DNA from: Pseudomonas sp. Leaf58 | GTDB taxonomy: Bacteria > Pseudomonadota > Gammaproteobacteria > Pseudomonadales > Pseudomonadaceae | Direction of reading: 5' to 3' | Assembly: GCF_003627215.1 (NCBI RefSeq) | Contig: NZ_CP032677.1 | Span: 4,345,501-4,409,500 of the forward strand | Length of the DNA: 64,000 nucleotides | Part shown: positions 34,969-46,900 of the stretch, in pieces | Layout of the letters: each line of letters opens with the position of its first letter | Position numbering within the stretch: position 1 is the stretch's first letter | Translations under genes and position numbers: made by a program | Notes under the pieces: generated by a model | What the model was told of the DNA's origin: nothing | Seen by the model: only the letters and a program-made list of their open reading frames with translations | Databases searched by the model: none

Positions 34969-34993
34969 ACCCGGCCATGTGCCGGGTTTTTTT
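34969..34993 (+). terminator. sodB terminator
   Basis: ACCCGGC / GCCGGGT stem with loop CATGT and a T7 run, with A6 on the left. Confidence 0.92.
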
Positions 34994-35172
34994 GTGCCAC
35001 GGTTTTGCTTGCTCAGCCCGCATAGCGCGCTAACATCAAACCTCTGGAAGATTGATACAGCGCACTCAAGTTGCGGGGTCAGGCAACCGATACACTGGTC
35101 ATGGTCGTCCGGTAGTGTATAGTCATCGTTGATGGCAAAATGATGCCATGCGCATGGATTAAGGAAACCCCA

Positions 35173-37227
35173 TTGAAGCTGGAATTGCGGAACAGCTTGT
35201 CGGTCAAGTTGCTCAGGGTCGTGCTGCTGTGCGCGCTGGCGGTCGGCGTGGTACTCAGCTGTGCGCAAATCCTCTACGACACCTACAAGACCCGCCAGGC
35301 CGTGAACAATGATGCCCAGCGCATCCTCGACATGTTCCGCGACCCCTCGACCCAGGCGGTGTATAGCCTTGACCGTGAAATGGGCATGCAGGTGATGGAA
35401 GGCCTGTTCCAGGACGAATCGGTGCGAATGGCCTCTATTGGCCACCCCAACGAAACCATGCTGGCAGAAAAGTCCCGCCCGTTGCAGGACATGTCGATGC
35501 GCTGGCTGACCGACCTGATCCTCGGCCAGGAACGCACCTACACCACGCAACTGGTCGGCCGTGGCCCTTACAGTGAATATTATGGCGACCTCAGCATCAC
35601 TCTCGACACTTCGGCCTACGGCGAAGATTTCCTGATCAACGCCGTGATCATCTTCATTTCCGGCGTGCTGCGAGCCTTGGCCATGGGCCTGGTGCTGTAC
35701 CTGGTCTATCACTGGCTGCTGACCAAACCGCTGTCGAAGATCATCGAGCACCTCACCCAGATCAACCCCGACCGCCCCAGCCAGCACCAGCTGCCACTGC
35801 TCAAGGGCCACGAAAAGAACGAACTGGGCCTGTGGGTCAATACCGCCAACCAGTTGCTGGCCTCGATCGAGCGCAACACCCACCTGCGCCACGAGGCGGA
35901 AAACAGCCTACAACGTATGGCCCAGTACGATTTCCTCACCGGCCTGCCCAACCGCCAGCAGTTGCAGCAGCAACTGGACAAGATCCTCGTCGACGGCGGC
36001 CGCCTGCAGCACCGGGTGGCGGTGCTGTGCGTGGGCCTGGATGATTTCAAGGGCATCAACGAGCAGTTCAGCTACCAGGTCGGCGACCAGTTGCTCCTGG
36101 CCCTAGCCGATCGCCTGCGCGCCCATAGTGGCCGCCTGGGCGCGCTGGCACGGCTGGGTGGTGACCAGTTCGCCCTGGTGCAGGCCAATATCGAACAGCC
36201 CTACGAGGCGGCCGAACTGGCGCAGAGCATCCTCGACGACCTGGAAGTGCCGTTCGACCTCGACCACCACCAGCAAATCCGCCTACGCGCCACCATCGGC
36301 ATCACCCTGTTCCCCGAAGACGGCGACAGCACCGAGAAGCTGCTGCAGAAAGCCGAACAGACCATGACCCTGGCCAAGGCCCGTTCGCGCAACCGCTACC
36401 AGTTCTACATCGCCAGCGTCGACAGCGAGATGCGCCGCCGCCGCGAGCTGGAAAAGGACCTGCGCGAAGCCCTGCCGCGCAACCAGCTGTACCTGGTGTA
36501 CCAGCCACAGATCAGCTACCGCGACCACCGCGTAGTCGGTGTCGAAGCCCTGCTGCGCTGGCAGCACCCGCAGCTGGGCATGGTGCCGCCAGACCAGTTC
36601 ATCCCCCTGGCCGAACAGAACGGCAGCATCATCAGCATTGGCGAATGGGTGCTCGACCAGGCCTGCCGGCAACTGCGCGAATGGCACGACATGGGCTTCA
36701 GCGACCTGCGCATGGCGGTCAACCTGTCCACCGTGCAGCTGCACCACAGCGAGCTACCGCGGGTGGTCAACAACTTGCTGCAAGCCTACCGCCTGCCGCC
36801 GCGCAGCCTGGAGCTGGAAGTCACCGAGACCGGCCTGATGGAAGACATCAGCACCGCCGCCCAACACCTGCTGAGCCTGCGCCGCTCTGGCGCGCTGATT
36901 GCCATTGACGACTTCGGCACCGGCTACTCATCGCTCAGCTATTTGAAGTCGCTGCCGCTGGACAAGATCAAAATCGACAAGAGCTTCGTCCAGGACCTGC
37001 TGGACGATGACGACGATGCCACCATCGTTCGCGCCATCATTCAGCTGGGCAAGAGCCTGGGCATGCAGGTGATCGCTGAAGGCGTGGAAACCGCCGAGCA
37101 GGAAACCTACATCATTGCCCAGGGCTGCCACGAGGGCCAGGGCTACCACTACAGTAAGCCGCTGTCGGCCCGTGAACTGACCAACTTCCTCAAGCAGGCA
37201 CAGCGCAACCAGGTTTCGATGTTCTGA
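35173..37227 (+). CDS. bifA: Cyclic-di-GMP phosphodiesterase BifA (GGDEF-EAL)
   Basis: The 684-residue inner-membrane protein has a short N-terminus (KLELRNSLSVKLLRVVLL), a helix to about residue 30, a periplasmic sensor region, a second helix near 165, then GGDEF and EAL domains. The GGDEF motif is degenerate (GGDQF), and the EAL domain is intact (VGVEALLRW, DDFGTGYSS). This is the BifA layout: a phosphodiesterase that lowers c-di-GMP and favours swarming and dispersal. The start is TTG 35173 behind AAGGA; an ATG at 35140 has no ribosome site. It follows sodB, as in P. aeruginosa. Confidence 0.9.
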   Translation: MKLELRNSLSVKLLRVVLLCALAVGVVLSCAQILYDTYKTRQAVNNDAQRILDMFRDPSTQAVYSLDREMGMQVMEGLFQDESVRMASIGHPNETMLAEKSRPLQDMSMRWLTDLILGQERTYTTQLVGRGPYSEYYGDLSITLDTSAYGEDFLINAVIIFISGVLRALAMGLVLYLVYHWLLTKPLSKIIEHLTQINPDRPSQHQLPLLKGHEKNELGLWVNTANQLLASIERNTHLRHEAENSLQRMAQYDFLTGLPNRQQLQQQLDKILVDGGRLQHRVAVLCVGLDDFKGINEQFSYQVGDQLLLALADRLRAHSGRLGALARLGGDQFALVQANIEQPYEAAELAQSILDDLEVPFDLDHHQQIRLRATIGITLFPEDGDSTEKLLQKAEQTMTLAKARSRNRYQFYIASVDSEMRRRRELEKDLREALPRNQLYLVYQPQISYRDHRVVGVEALLRWQHPQLGMVPPDQFIPLAEQNGSIISIGEWVLDQACRQLREWHDMGFSDLRMAVNLSTVQLHHSELPRVVNNLLQAYRLPPRSLELEVTETGLMEDISTAAQHLLSLRRSGALIAIDDFGTGYSSLSYLKSLPLDKIKIDKSFVQDLLDDDDDATIVRAIIQLGKSLGMQVIAEGVETAEQETYIIAQGCHEGQGYHYSKPLSARELTNFLKQAQRNQVSMF

Positions 37228-37293
37228 CGCCACCGCCTGCGGTTACCGCCCGTGACCGGCATTTACACGAATTGCTTGCCTGCCCCCTTTACA

Positions 37294-37312
37294 GCAAATG
37301 CAAATCTTTCGC
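37294..37312 (+). promoter_or_regulatory. Fur-box-like site before the imelysin operon
   Basis: GCAAATGCAAATCTTTCGC matches the 19-base Fur consensus at about 12 positions, including the repeated AAT blocks. It lies about 75 bases upstream of an imelysin-type lipoprotein gene, a family often iron-regulated. No experimental evidence. Confidence 0.5.
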
Positions 37313-37385
37313 ATGATGTTGTCGTTTCGCGTGCCACGGCGCACGGTCCCCCTTGGTCCAACCACACGACGCAGGAAACCCAACA

Positions 37386-38723
<1,338 letters not shown>

Positions 38724-38745
38724 CCCTGCTGTAGTGGTTCTGAAA

Positions 38746-38771
38746 GAGGCGGCCTTCGGGTCGCCTTTTTT
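38746..38771 (+). terminator. Terminator with TTCG tetraloop after the imelysin gene
   Basis: AGGCGGCC-TTCG-GGTCGCCT forms an 8-bp stem (one G-U pair) followed by TTTTTT. Confidence 0.9.
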
Positions 38772-38775
38772 GCTT

Positions 38776-38857
38776 CCGGCCCTTTCGCGGGCAAGCCGCC
38801 CCTACACGGCCGGTGAAATCCCGGTAGGAGCGGGCTTGCCCGCGAAGAGGCCGGCAC
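38776..38857. repeat. REPIN (type 1)
   Basis: CCCTTTCGCGGGCAAGCC and GGGCTTGCCCGCGAAGAGG around about 35 bases; the left arm has lost two bases of the GCCCGCTCC block. Confidence 0.8.
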
Positions 38858-38981
38858 AGCCAGCAAATGAACATGGCTAGCTGACACCGATTTCATCCAG
38901 CAATTGCAAATTGCTCTTATTCAAATTCCATCACCCTGCTAAGCTTGCACGCCGGTTTTTCGCTCACGCCCAGGATTTTCG

Positions 38982-40409
38982 ATGTCCTTGTCGCTGTTCC
39001 GCCGCACCCCTCTGCTGCTGGCCTTTGCCCTCGCCGCCTGTGACGACGCCCCGCGTTTCACCCAGGCCGAGCCCGGCGAAGCGTTGTCGGGTGGCCAGGC
39101 CACCGTGCTGCGCAGCGATCGCAACGCTTATTCCCTGCCTTCGGCCAACCTCTCGCCAGAACGGCGCCTGGACTTCGCCGTAGGCAACAGCTTCTTCCGC
39201 AGCCCCTGGGTAATCGCCCCGTCCACCACCACCGCGCGCGACGGTTTGGGCCCGCTGTTCAACACCAATGCCTGCCAGAACTGCCACGTACGCGACGGCC
39301 GTGGCCACCCGCCAGAGCCAGGCGACAGCAATGCCGTGTCGATGCTGGTACGCCTGTCGATACCCGACCAGCCGTACCTGGCCAAGGTGGTCGAGCGTCT
39401 GGGCGTGGTGCCAGAGCCGGTGTATGGCACCCAGCTGCAAGACATGGCCGTCCCCGGCGTAGCGCCCGAAGGCAAGGTGCGGGTGAGCTACACCGGCGAA
39501 ACCGTGTCGTTCGAGGACGGCCACCAGGTCGAGCTGCGCAAGCCGGCCCTGCAGATCAGCCAGCTCGGCTACGGCGTGATGCACCCCGACACCCGCTTTT
39601 CCGCACGGGTGGCACCGCCGATGATCGGCCTGGGCCTGCTCGAAGCCATTGCCGAAGCCGACCTGCTGGCCAACGAGGACCCGGACGACCGCAACCGCGA
39701 CGGCATCCGCGGCCGGGCCAACCGGGTGTGGGACGACGCGCAGGGCAAGACCGTGGTCGGCCGCTTCGGCTGGAAAGCCGGGCAGCCCAACGTCAACCAG
39801 CAGAACGTGCACGCCTTTGCTGGCGACATGGGCCTGACCACCACCCTGCTGCCCAACGACGATTGCACCCCGGCGCAGGCTGACTGCCTGGCCGCGCCCA
39901 ATGGCGATGGCGCCAATGGCGAGAAGGAAGTCAGCGACAACATCCTGCGCCTGGTCACCTTCTACACCCGCAACCTGGCCGTGCCGGCTCGCCGCGACGA
40001 GGGCTCGCCGCAAGTACTGGCGGGCAAGAACCTGTTCTACCAGGCCGGCTGCCAAGGCTGCCATACACCGCAGTTCACCACCGCTGCCAATGCCGCCGAG
40101 CCGGAGCTGGCCAACCAGTTGATCCGCCCCTACAGCGACCTGCTGCTGCACGACATGGGCCCGGGCCTGGCCGACGAACGCACCGAATTCGCCGCCAATG
40201 GCCAGGACTGGCGTACCGCGCCGCTGTGGGGCGTGGGCCTGAGCCAAACCGTCAGTGGCCACAGCCAGTTCCTGCATGATGGGCGTGCCCGCAACCTGCT
40301 CGAAGCGGTGCTTTGGCACGGTGGCGAAGCCGAGGCCGCGCGCAATTTCGTACTCACTTTCAATGCCGAGCAGCGTGCCGCGTTGCTGGCTTTCCTGAAC
40401 TCACTTTAA
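38982..40409 (+). CDS. Di-heme c-type cytochrome lipoprotein, DUF1111 (thiol oxidoreductase-like)
   Basis: The 475-residue exported lipoprotein (lipobox LAAC, Cys about 20) has two heme-binding motifs: CQNCH near residue 100 and CQGCH near 352. This matches the di-heme DUF1111 family, distantly like cytochrome c peroxidase and often placed beside imelysins. Its electron partner is unknown. The 5' region (38900-38914) contains GCAATT-GCA-AATTGC, a perfect 15-base inverted repeat. A 20-base gap leads to the next imelysin gene. Confidence 0.85.
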   Translation: MSLSLFRRTPLLLAFALAACDDAPRFTQAEPGEALSGGQATVLRSDRNAYSLPSANLSPERRLDFAVGNSFFRSPWVIAPSTTTARDGLGPLFNTNACQNCHVRDGRGHPPEPGDSNAVSMLVRLSIPDQPYLAKVVERLGVVPEPVYGTQLQDMAVPGVAPEGKVRVSYTGETVSFEDGHQVELRKPALQISQLGYGVMHPDTRFSARVAPPMIGLGLLEAIAEADLLANEDPDDRNRDGIRGRANRVWDDAQGKTVVGRFGWKAGQPNVNQQNVHAFAGDMGLTTTLLPNDDCTPAQADCLAAPNGDGANGEKEVSDNILRLVTFYTRNLAVPARRDEGSPQVLAGKNLFYQAGCQGCHTPQFTTAANAAEPELANQLIRPYSDLLLHDMGPGLADERTEFAANGQDWRTAPLWGVGLSQTVSGHSQFLHDGRARNLLEAVLWHGGEAEAARNFVLTFNAEQRAALLAFLNSL

Positions 40410-40429
40410 AACGCGCAAAGGAGCCGGGC

Positions 40430-41494
40430 ATGTTCCGACCCAAACTGTTGTTCACCAGCCTCGCCGCACTCGCCCTCGGCGCCTGCTCGCCGCAGGACCC
40501 GCAAGCCGTGACCTCCGCTGCCATCGCCAAGCAGGTGATCCTGCCTACCTACAGCCGCTGGGTCGAAGCCGACCGCACGCTGGCCGCCAGTGCTCTGGCC
40601 TTCTGCGAAGGCAAGCAAACCCTGGACAAGGCCCGTGCCGACTACCTTAACGCGCAAAAGGCCTGGGCCGAGCTGCAACCGCTGCTGGTCGGCCCGCTGG
40701 CCGAAGGCAACCGCGCCTGGCAGGTACAGTTCTGGCCCGACAAGAAAAACCTGGTCGGCCGCCAGGTCGAGCAACTGGTCAACGCCGACAAGCCGGTCGA
40801 TGCCGCGGCCCTGGGCAAGGCCAGCGTAGTGGTACGGGGTCTGTCGGCCTATGAGTACATTTTGTTCGACAGCAAGCCGGACATTGCCACTGCCGAGCAG
40901 AAAGCCCGCTACTGCCCGCTGCTGGTAGCCATCGCTGAACACCAGAAGGCCCTGGCCGAAGAGATCCTCAAGGGCTGGAACAGCACCGACGGCATGCTCT
41001 CGCAGATGACCAAGTTCCCCAATCAGCGCTACGCCGACTCCCACGAAGCCATCGCCGACCTGCTGCGTGCCCAGGTCACCGCCCTGGACACCCTGAAGAA
41101 GAAGCTAGGGGCCCCGATGGGCCGCCAGAGCAAGGGTATCCCGCAGCCGCTGCAGGCCGAAGCCTGGCGCAGCCACAACTCGATGAACAGCCTGCAGGCC
41201 AGCCTCAAGGCCGCCGAAGCAGTGTGGCTTGGGGTCGACAACCAGGGCCTGCGCGGCTTGCTGCCCAGCGACCAGAAAGCCCTGGCAGACAAGATCGACG
41301 ACGCTTACGCTACCTCGCTCAAACTGCTGGCCGACAACCAGAAGACGTTGGGCGAGCTGCTGGCCGACGACACCGGCCAGCAAACCCTCAACCAGATCTA
41401 CGACAGCCTCAACGTCGTCCAGCGCCTGCATGAAGGCGAGTTGGCCAAGGCGCTGAACATACAGCTGGGCTTCAATGCCAACGACGGTGACTGA
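40430..41494 (+). CDS. Imelysin-family lipoprotein (second copy)
   Basis: The 354-residue lipoprotein (MFRPKLLFTSLAALALGAC) is a shorter imelysin relative, with VVRGLSAYEYILF in place of the GxHxxE motif of its neighbour; the His of that motif is replaced. The four-helix-bundle pattern is retained. AAAGGAG precedes ATG 40430. It is in one operon with the di-heme cytochrome (20-base gap) and DUF1513 gene (2-base gap). Confidence 0.82.
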   Translation: MFRPKLLFTSLAALALGACSPQDPQAVTSAAIAKQVILPTYSRWVEADRTLAASALAFCEGKQTLDKARADYLNAQKAWAELQPLLVGPLAEGNRAWQVQFWPDKKNLVGRQVEQLVNADKPVDAAALGKASVVVRGLSAYEYILFDSKPDIATAEQKARYCPLLVAIAEHQKALAEEILKGWNSTDGMLSQMTKFPNQRYADSHEAIADLLRAQVTALDTLKKKLGAPMGRQSKGIPQPLQAEAWRSHNSMNSLQASLKAAEAVWLGVDNQGLRGLLPSDQKALADKIDDAYATSLKLLADNQKTLGELLADDTGQQTLNQIYDSLNVVQRLHEGELAKALNIQLGFNANDGD

Positions 41495-41496
41495 TC

Positions 41497-42594
41497 ATGC
41501 TGCGACGCCAGGCCCTCAAATTCGGTAGCGTATTGCTCAGCGCCCTCACCTTGGGCGGCTGGAGCCTGTTCCGCAACAAAGGCAGCGAACCCCTGCTGCT
41601 CTCGGCGCGTGACGATGGCGACGGCAAGCACTATGCCGTCGGTTTCCGCCTGGACGGCAGCCAGGTGTTCAGCACCCAGGTTGCCCAGCGCTGTCACGCC
41701 ATCATCCATCACCCCGAGCGGCCTATCGCCCTGTTCGTCGCCCGCCGTCCCGGTACCGAAAGTTACCTGATCGACTTGCGCGACGGGCGCCTGCTGCAGA
41801 CGCTTGCCTCGCAGCCCAACCGGCACTTCTACGGCCACGCGGTGGTGCACAAAGGTGGCGAATGGCTGTATGCCACCGAAAACGATACCACCGACCCGGG
41901 GCGGGGCGTGCTCGGCGTGTACCGCTTTGAGGGTGAGCGCCTGCTACACACCGGCGAGCTCCCTACCCACGGCATCGGCCCGCACGAGGTAGCCTGGCTG
42001 CCGGACGGCGAGACGCTGATCGTGGCCAACGGCGGTATTCGCACCGAGGCCGAAAGCCGGGTGGAGATGAACCTCGACGCCATGCAGCCGAGCCTGGTGC
42101 TGATGCAGCGCGACGGCACCCTGCTGAGCAAGGAAACTCTGGCTCAGCAGATGAACAGCGTGCGCCACCTGGCAGTGGGCAGCGATGGCACCATCGCCGC
42201 CTGCCAGCAGTTCATGGGCGATGCCGACGAAACCGCCGAGCTGCTGGCAATCAAACGCCCGGGGGAGCCGTTCAAGGCTTTCCCGGTACCGGAGCGGCAG
42301 TTGCAGGCCATGGCTCAATACACCGCCAGCGTTGCCATCCACAGCGAGCTTCGGTTGGTGGCACTGACCGCGCCACGGGCCAACCGCCTGTTCGTATGGG
42401 ACTTGGACAGCGGCGCGGTGCGGCTAGATGCATCGATGCCCGATTGTGCCGGGGTTGGCGCAGTGAAGGATGGCTTTGTCGTCACTTCCGGGCAGGGCCG
42501 GTGCCGGTTTTATGATTGCCGCAAGGCCGAACCGGTTGGGCAACCGATGAACCTGCCGTCGGGTTTCTGGGACAACCACCTGCATCTGGTCTGA
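41497..42594 (+). CDS. DUF1513 protein, predicted beta-propeller
   Basis: The 365-residue protein begins MLRRQALKFGSVLLSALTLGGW, a twin-arginine-like signal (RRQALK), so it is probably exported folded. The rest (AIIHHPERPIALFVARRPGTESYLIDL ... HEVAWLPDGETLIVANGGIRTE) is DUF1513, WD40-like. DUF1513 accompanies imelysins and di-heme cytochromes in many bacteria. Function unknown; iron handling is the leading guess. Confidence 0.82.
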   Translation: MLRRQALKFGSVLLSALTLGGWSLFRNKGSEPLLLSARDDGDGKHYAVGFRLDGSQVFSTQVAQRCHAIIHHPERPIALFVARRPGTESYLIDLRDGRLLQTLASQPNRHFYGHAVVHKGGEWLYATENDTTDPGRGVLGVYRFEGERLLHTGELPTHGIGPHEVAWLPDGETLIVANGGIRTEAESRVEMNLDAMQPSLVLMQRDGTLLSKETLAQQMNSVRHLAVGSDGTIAACQQFMGDADETAELLAIKRPGEPFKAFPVPERQLQAMAQYTASVAIHSELRLVALTAPRANRLFVWDLDSGAVRLDASMPDCAGVGAVKDGFVVTSGQGRCRFYDCRKAEPVGQPMNLPSGFWDNHLHLV

Positions 42595-42612
42595 TTTTTC
42601 TGCTGTCGGTGT

Positions 42613-42712
42613 CGGCCTCTTCGCGGGCAAGCCAGCGCCTACAGGGGCCGCGCAACCCCTTGACTGCGCGTCCTCTATAGGCGCGGGCTTGCCCGCGAAG
42701 AGGCCAGCACAG
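42613..42712. repeat. REPIN (type 1), long centre
   Basis: CGGCCTCTTCGCGGGCAAGCC and GGCTTGCCCGCGAAGAGGCC form a 19-20 base perfect inverted repeat with about 60 bases between. It separates the DUF1513 and mexV genes. Confidence 0.88.
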
Positions 42713-42827
42713 GCATTTCCCCCCCCTTCCCCCAAAAAACAGTCAATACTTCCCCCATCCACACGTGGGCAGGATCGCCCGTTGTCGTGTCTAAGCGAAT
42801 AACAACCGCATCCAAGGAACCGGACCT

Positions 42828-43976
42828 ATGCTGCGCCGCCGCATGCTGATCATGTTGGCCGTGGTTCTGCTGATCGTGCTGGCCCTGGGGGGTTACAAAG
42901 CCTTTTCGATCTACCAGCAGATCCAGATGTTCACTGCCCCCAAACCGCCCATCACCGTGGCGGCAGCCTTGGCCGAACAGCGCCAGTGGCAAGAGCGCTT
43001 GCCCGCCGTCGGCAGCCTCAAGGCGCTGCAGGGCGTGGAGCTGAGCCTGGAAGTTGAAGGCATCGTCAAGGCCGTGCTTTTCGACTCGGGCCAACAGGTC
43101 AAGGCCCGGCAACCGCTGCTGCAGCTCAATGACGACCAGGAAACCGCCCTGCTCGGCACCGCCCAGGCCGACCTGGGCCTGGCCAAGGTCGACTTCGGCC
43201 GCGGTAGCCAACTGGTCGGCGACTCGGCCATATCCCGCGGCGAGTTCGATCGCCTCACCGCCCAGTACCGGCGCAACCAGGCGGTGGTCGACCAGCTAAA
43301 GGCAGCGAAGACCAAGAAGAGCATCAGCGCCCCGTTCAGCGGCACCATCGGCATTCGCCAGGTGGATGTAGGCGATTACCTGGCCGCCGGCACGGTGATC
43401 GCCACCCTGCAGGACACATCCAGCTTGTATGTGGACTTCAACGTACCGGAACAGGCCCTGCCACACCTGAGCCTGGGCCAACAGGTGCTGGTGCAGGTGG
43501 CCGCCTACCCCGGCCAGACCTTCCCCGCCAGCCTCAGCGCCATCAACCCCAAGGTCGAGGAAACCACGCGTAACCTGCTGGTGCGCGCGACCATGGCCAA
43601 CCCGGATGGCAAGCTGCTGCCGGGCATGTTCGCCAACCTGCTGATCCTGCTGCCCAACCCACAACCGCAGGTAGTGGTACCGGAAAGTGCCATCACCTAT
43701 ACCCTGTATGGCAACTCGGTGTACGTCGCCACGCCGAAAAAAGACAAGGACGGCAAGCCGCTAAACGACGCCAACGGCCAACCGCAGCTCACCGCCGAGC
43801 AACGCACGGTGCACACCGGCGAGCGCCGTGACGGCGTGGTGGTGGTCAGCAAGGGCTTGCAGGCCGGGGAGCAAGTGGTGACCGCCGGGCAACTGAAGCT
43901 CACCCCCGGCGCCGCGATCCGCATCGGCCAGGACAAAGCCCTCAAGCCCGAACAGGGCGCAGCGGGCAACGACTGA
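42828..43976 (+). CDS. mexV: RND efflux membrane fusion protein, MexV-like
   Basis: The 382-residue adaptor has an N-terminal membrane anchor (LIMLAVVLLIVLALGGYKAF), lipoyl/hairpin domain and beta-barrel (PFSGTIGIRQVDVGDYLAAGTVIATLQD). It links the RND pump to an outer-membrane channel. Position after an imelysin operon and before an RND gene matches mexV of P. aeruginosa. No outer-membrane factor is encoded next door, as for MexVW, which borrows OprM. Confidence 0.87.
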   Translation: MLRRRMLIMLAVVLLIVLALGGYKAFSIYQQIQMFTAPKPPITVAAALAEQRQWQERLPAVGSLKALQGVELSLEVEGIVKAVLFDSGQQVKARQPLLQLNDDQETALLGTAQADLGLAKVDFGRGSQLVGDSAISRGEFDRLTAQYRRNQAVVDQLKAAKTKKSISAPFSGTIGIRQVDVGDYLAAGTVIATLQDTSSLYVDFNVPEQALPHLSLGQQVLVQVAAYPGQTFPASLSAINPKVEETTRNLLVRATMANPDGKLLPGMFANLLILLPNPQPQVVVPESAITYTLYGNSVYVATPKKDKDGKPLNDANGQPQLTAEQRTVHTGERRDGVVVVSKGLQAGEQVVTAGQLKLTPGAAIRIGQDKALKPEQGAAGND

Positions 43977-43988
43977 CAGGAGGCTGGC

Positions 43989-46900
43989 ATGGCGTTCACC
44001 GACCCGTTCATTCGCCGCCCAGTGCTGGCCAGCGTAGTCAGCCTGCTGATCCTGCTGCTGGGCTTTCAGGCCTGGAACAAGCTGCAGATCCGTCAGTACC
44101 CGCAAATGGAAAACGCCCTGATCACGGTGACCACTGCCTACCCCGGGGCCAACGCCGAGACCATCCAGGGCTATATCACCCAGCCGCTGCAGCAAAGCCT
44201 GGCCAGCGCCGAAGGTATCGACTACATGACCTCGGTGAGCCGGCAAAACTTCTCGATCATTTCCATCTATGCGCGCATTGGCGCCGACAGCGACCGCCTG
44301 TTCACCGAGCTGTTGGCCAAAGCCAACGAAGTGCGTAACAAGCTGCCCCAGAACGCCGAAGACCCCGTGCTGAGCAAGGAAGCCGCCGATGCCTCGGCAC
44401 TGATGTACCTCAGCTTCTACAGCAAGGAGATGAGCAACCCGCAAATCACCGACTACCTGTCGCGGGTCATCCAACCCAAGCTGGCCACTTTGCCGGGTAT
44501 GGCCGAGGCAGAAATCCTCGGCAACCAGGTGTTCGCCATGCGCATCTGGCTCGACCCGGTCAAGCTGGCTGGCTTCGGCTTGTCGGCCACCGACGTGACC
44601 AATGCCGTACGCCGCTACAACTTCCTCTCGGCGGCCGGCGAGGTAAAGGGCGAATACGTGGTCACCAGCATCAACGCCAGCACCGAACTGAAGTCGGCCG
44701 AGGCGTTCGCGGCCTTGCCCGTCAAGACCAGTGGCGACAGCCGTGTGCTGCTGGGCGATGTGGCACGGGTGGAGATGGGCGCGGAAAACTACGACACGGT
44801 CAGTTCGTTCGACGGCACGCCGTCGGTCTATATCGGCATCAAGGCCACCCCGGCCGCTAACCCGCTGGAAGTGATCAAGGAAGTGCGGCGCATCATGCCC
44901 GAGCTGGAAAGCCAGCTGCCCTCGGCGCTGAAGGTATCGATCGCCTACGACGCCACGCTGTTCATCCAGGCCTCCATCGACGAAGTGATCAAGACCCTTG
45001 GCGAAGCGGTGCTGATCGTCATTGTGGTGGTGTTCTTGTTCCTCGGTGCCCTGCGTTCGGTGCTGATCCCGGTGGTGACCATTCCGCTGTCGATGATCGG
45101 CGTGCTGTTCTTCATGCAAATGATGGGCTACTCGCTCAACCTGCTGACCCTGCTGGCCATGGTGCTGGCCATCGGCCTGGTGGTTGACGATGCGATTGTC
45201 GTGGTGGAAAACATCCACCGGCACATGGAAGAAGGCAAGTCGCCGTTCGATGCGGCCTTGGAGGGCGCCGGCGAAATTGCCATGCCGGTAGTGTCGATGA
45301 CCATCACCCTGGCGGCGGTTTACGCACCGATCGGCTTTCTTACCGGGCTGACCGGCGCGCTGTTCAAGGAGTTTGCCCTGACCCTGGCCGGTGCGGTGAT
45401 CATCTCCGGCATCGTTGCCCTCACCCTGTCACCGATGATGTGCGCCCTGCTGCTGCGCCAAGAGCACAACCCCAAAGGCCTGGCCCACCGCCTGGACCTG
45501 CTGTTCGAACGCTTGAAGGTACGCTACCAGCGCCTGTTGCACACCACCCTCGACAGCCGGCCAGTGGTGCTGGTGTTTGCCGTGATCATTCTGTGCCTGA
45601 TCCCGGTGCTGCTGAAGTTCACCCAGAACGAACTGGCGCCGAACGAGGACCAAGGGGTGATCTTCATGATGAGCAGCTCGCCGCAAACGGCCAACCTTGA
45701 TTACCTCAACGCCTATACCGACGAATTCACCCCGCTGTTCAAGGCCTTCCCCGAGTATTACTCGTCGTTCCAGATCAACGGCTTCAATGGCGTGCAGACC
45801 GGTATCGGCGGCTTCCTGCTCAAGCCCTGGAACGAGCGTGAGCGCACGCAAATGGAGCTGTTGCCACTGGTGCAGGCCAAGCTCGAGGAAATTGGCGGCT
45901 TGCAGATCTTTGGTTTCAACCTGCCGTCGCTGCCCGGCACCGGGCAGGGCCTGCCATTCCAGTTCGTGGTCAACACCGCGGGCGATTACCCGGCACTGCT
46001 GGATGTGGCCCAGCGCATCAAGGCCCGTGCCCAGGAGTCAGGCAAGTTCGCCTTCCTCGACATCGACCTGGCCTTCGACAAACCCGAGGTGGTGGTAGAT
46101 ATCGACCGCGCCAAGGCGGCGCAGATGGGGGTGTCGATGGACACCTTGGGCAGCACCTTGGCAACCTTGCTGGGCGAGGCGGAAATCAACCGCTTCACCC
46201 TCGAAGGCCGCAGCTACAAAGTGATTGCCCAGGTCGAGCGGCCATACCGCGACAACCCCGGTTGGCTGAACAACTACTACGTGAAGAACGATCAAGGCCA
46301 ACTGCTGCCACTGTCGACCCTGATTACCCTCACCGACCGCGCCCGGCCGCGCCAGCTCAACCAGTTCCAGCAGTTGAACTCGGCGATCATCCAGGGTGTG
46401 CCCATGGTCAGCCTGGGCGAGGCGCTGCAGACCGTGCAGGCGATCGCCCGCGAGGAGGCCCCAGAAGGTTTCGCCTTCGACTATGCCGGTGTAGCTCGCC
46501 AGTACGTGCAGGAAGGTAGCGCGCTGTGGGTTACCTTCGGCCTGGCGCTGGCGATTATCTTCTTGGTGTTGGCCGCGCAGTTCGAAAGCTTCCGCGACCC
46601 GCTGGTGATTCTGGTGACGGTGCCGTTGTCGATCTGTGGCGCGCTGCTGCCGTTGTTCCTGGGCATCTCGAGCATGAACATCTATACCCAGGTTGGGCTG
46701 GTGACGTTGATCGGCCTGATCAGCAAGCACGGCATTCTGATTGTCGAGTTCGCCAACCAGTTGCAAGAGGAAATGGGCTTGAGCGTGCGCGAGGCGATCG
46801 AGGAAGCGGCGGCGATTCGCCTGCGGCCGGTGCTAATGACCACGGCGGCGATGGTGTTCGGCATGGTGCCATTGATTCTGGCGACCGGGGCGGGGGCGGT

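Noticed and set aside
38900..38914. GCAATT-GCA-AATTGC before the di-heme gene as a second Fur box
   Set aside because: It is a clean palindrome, but it matches the Fur consensus poorly; I only note it in the gene entry.
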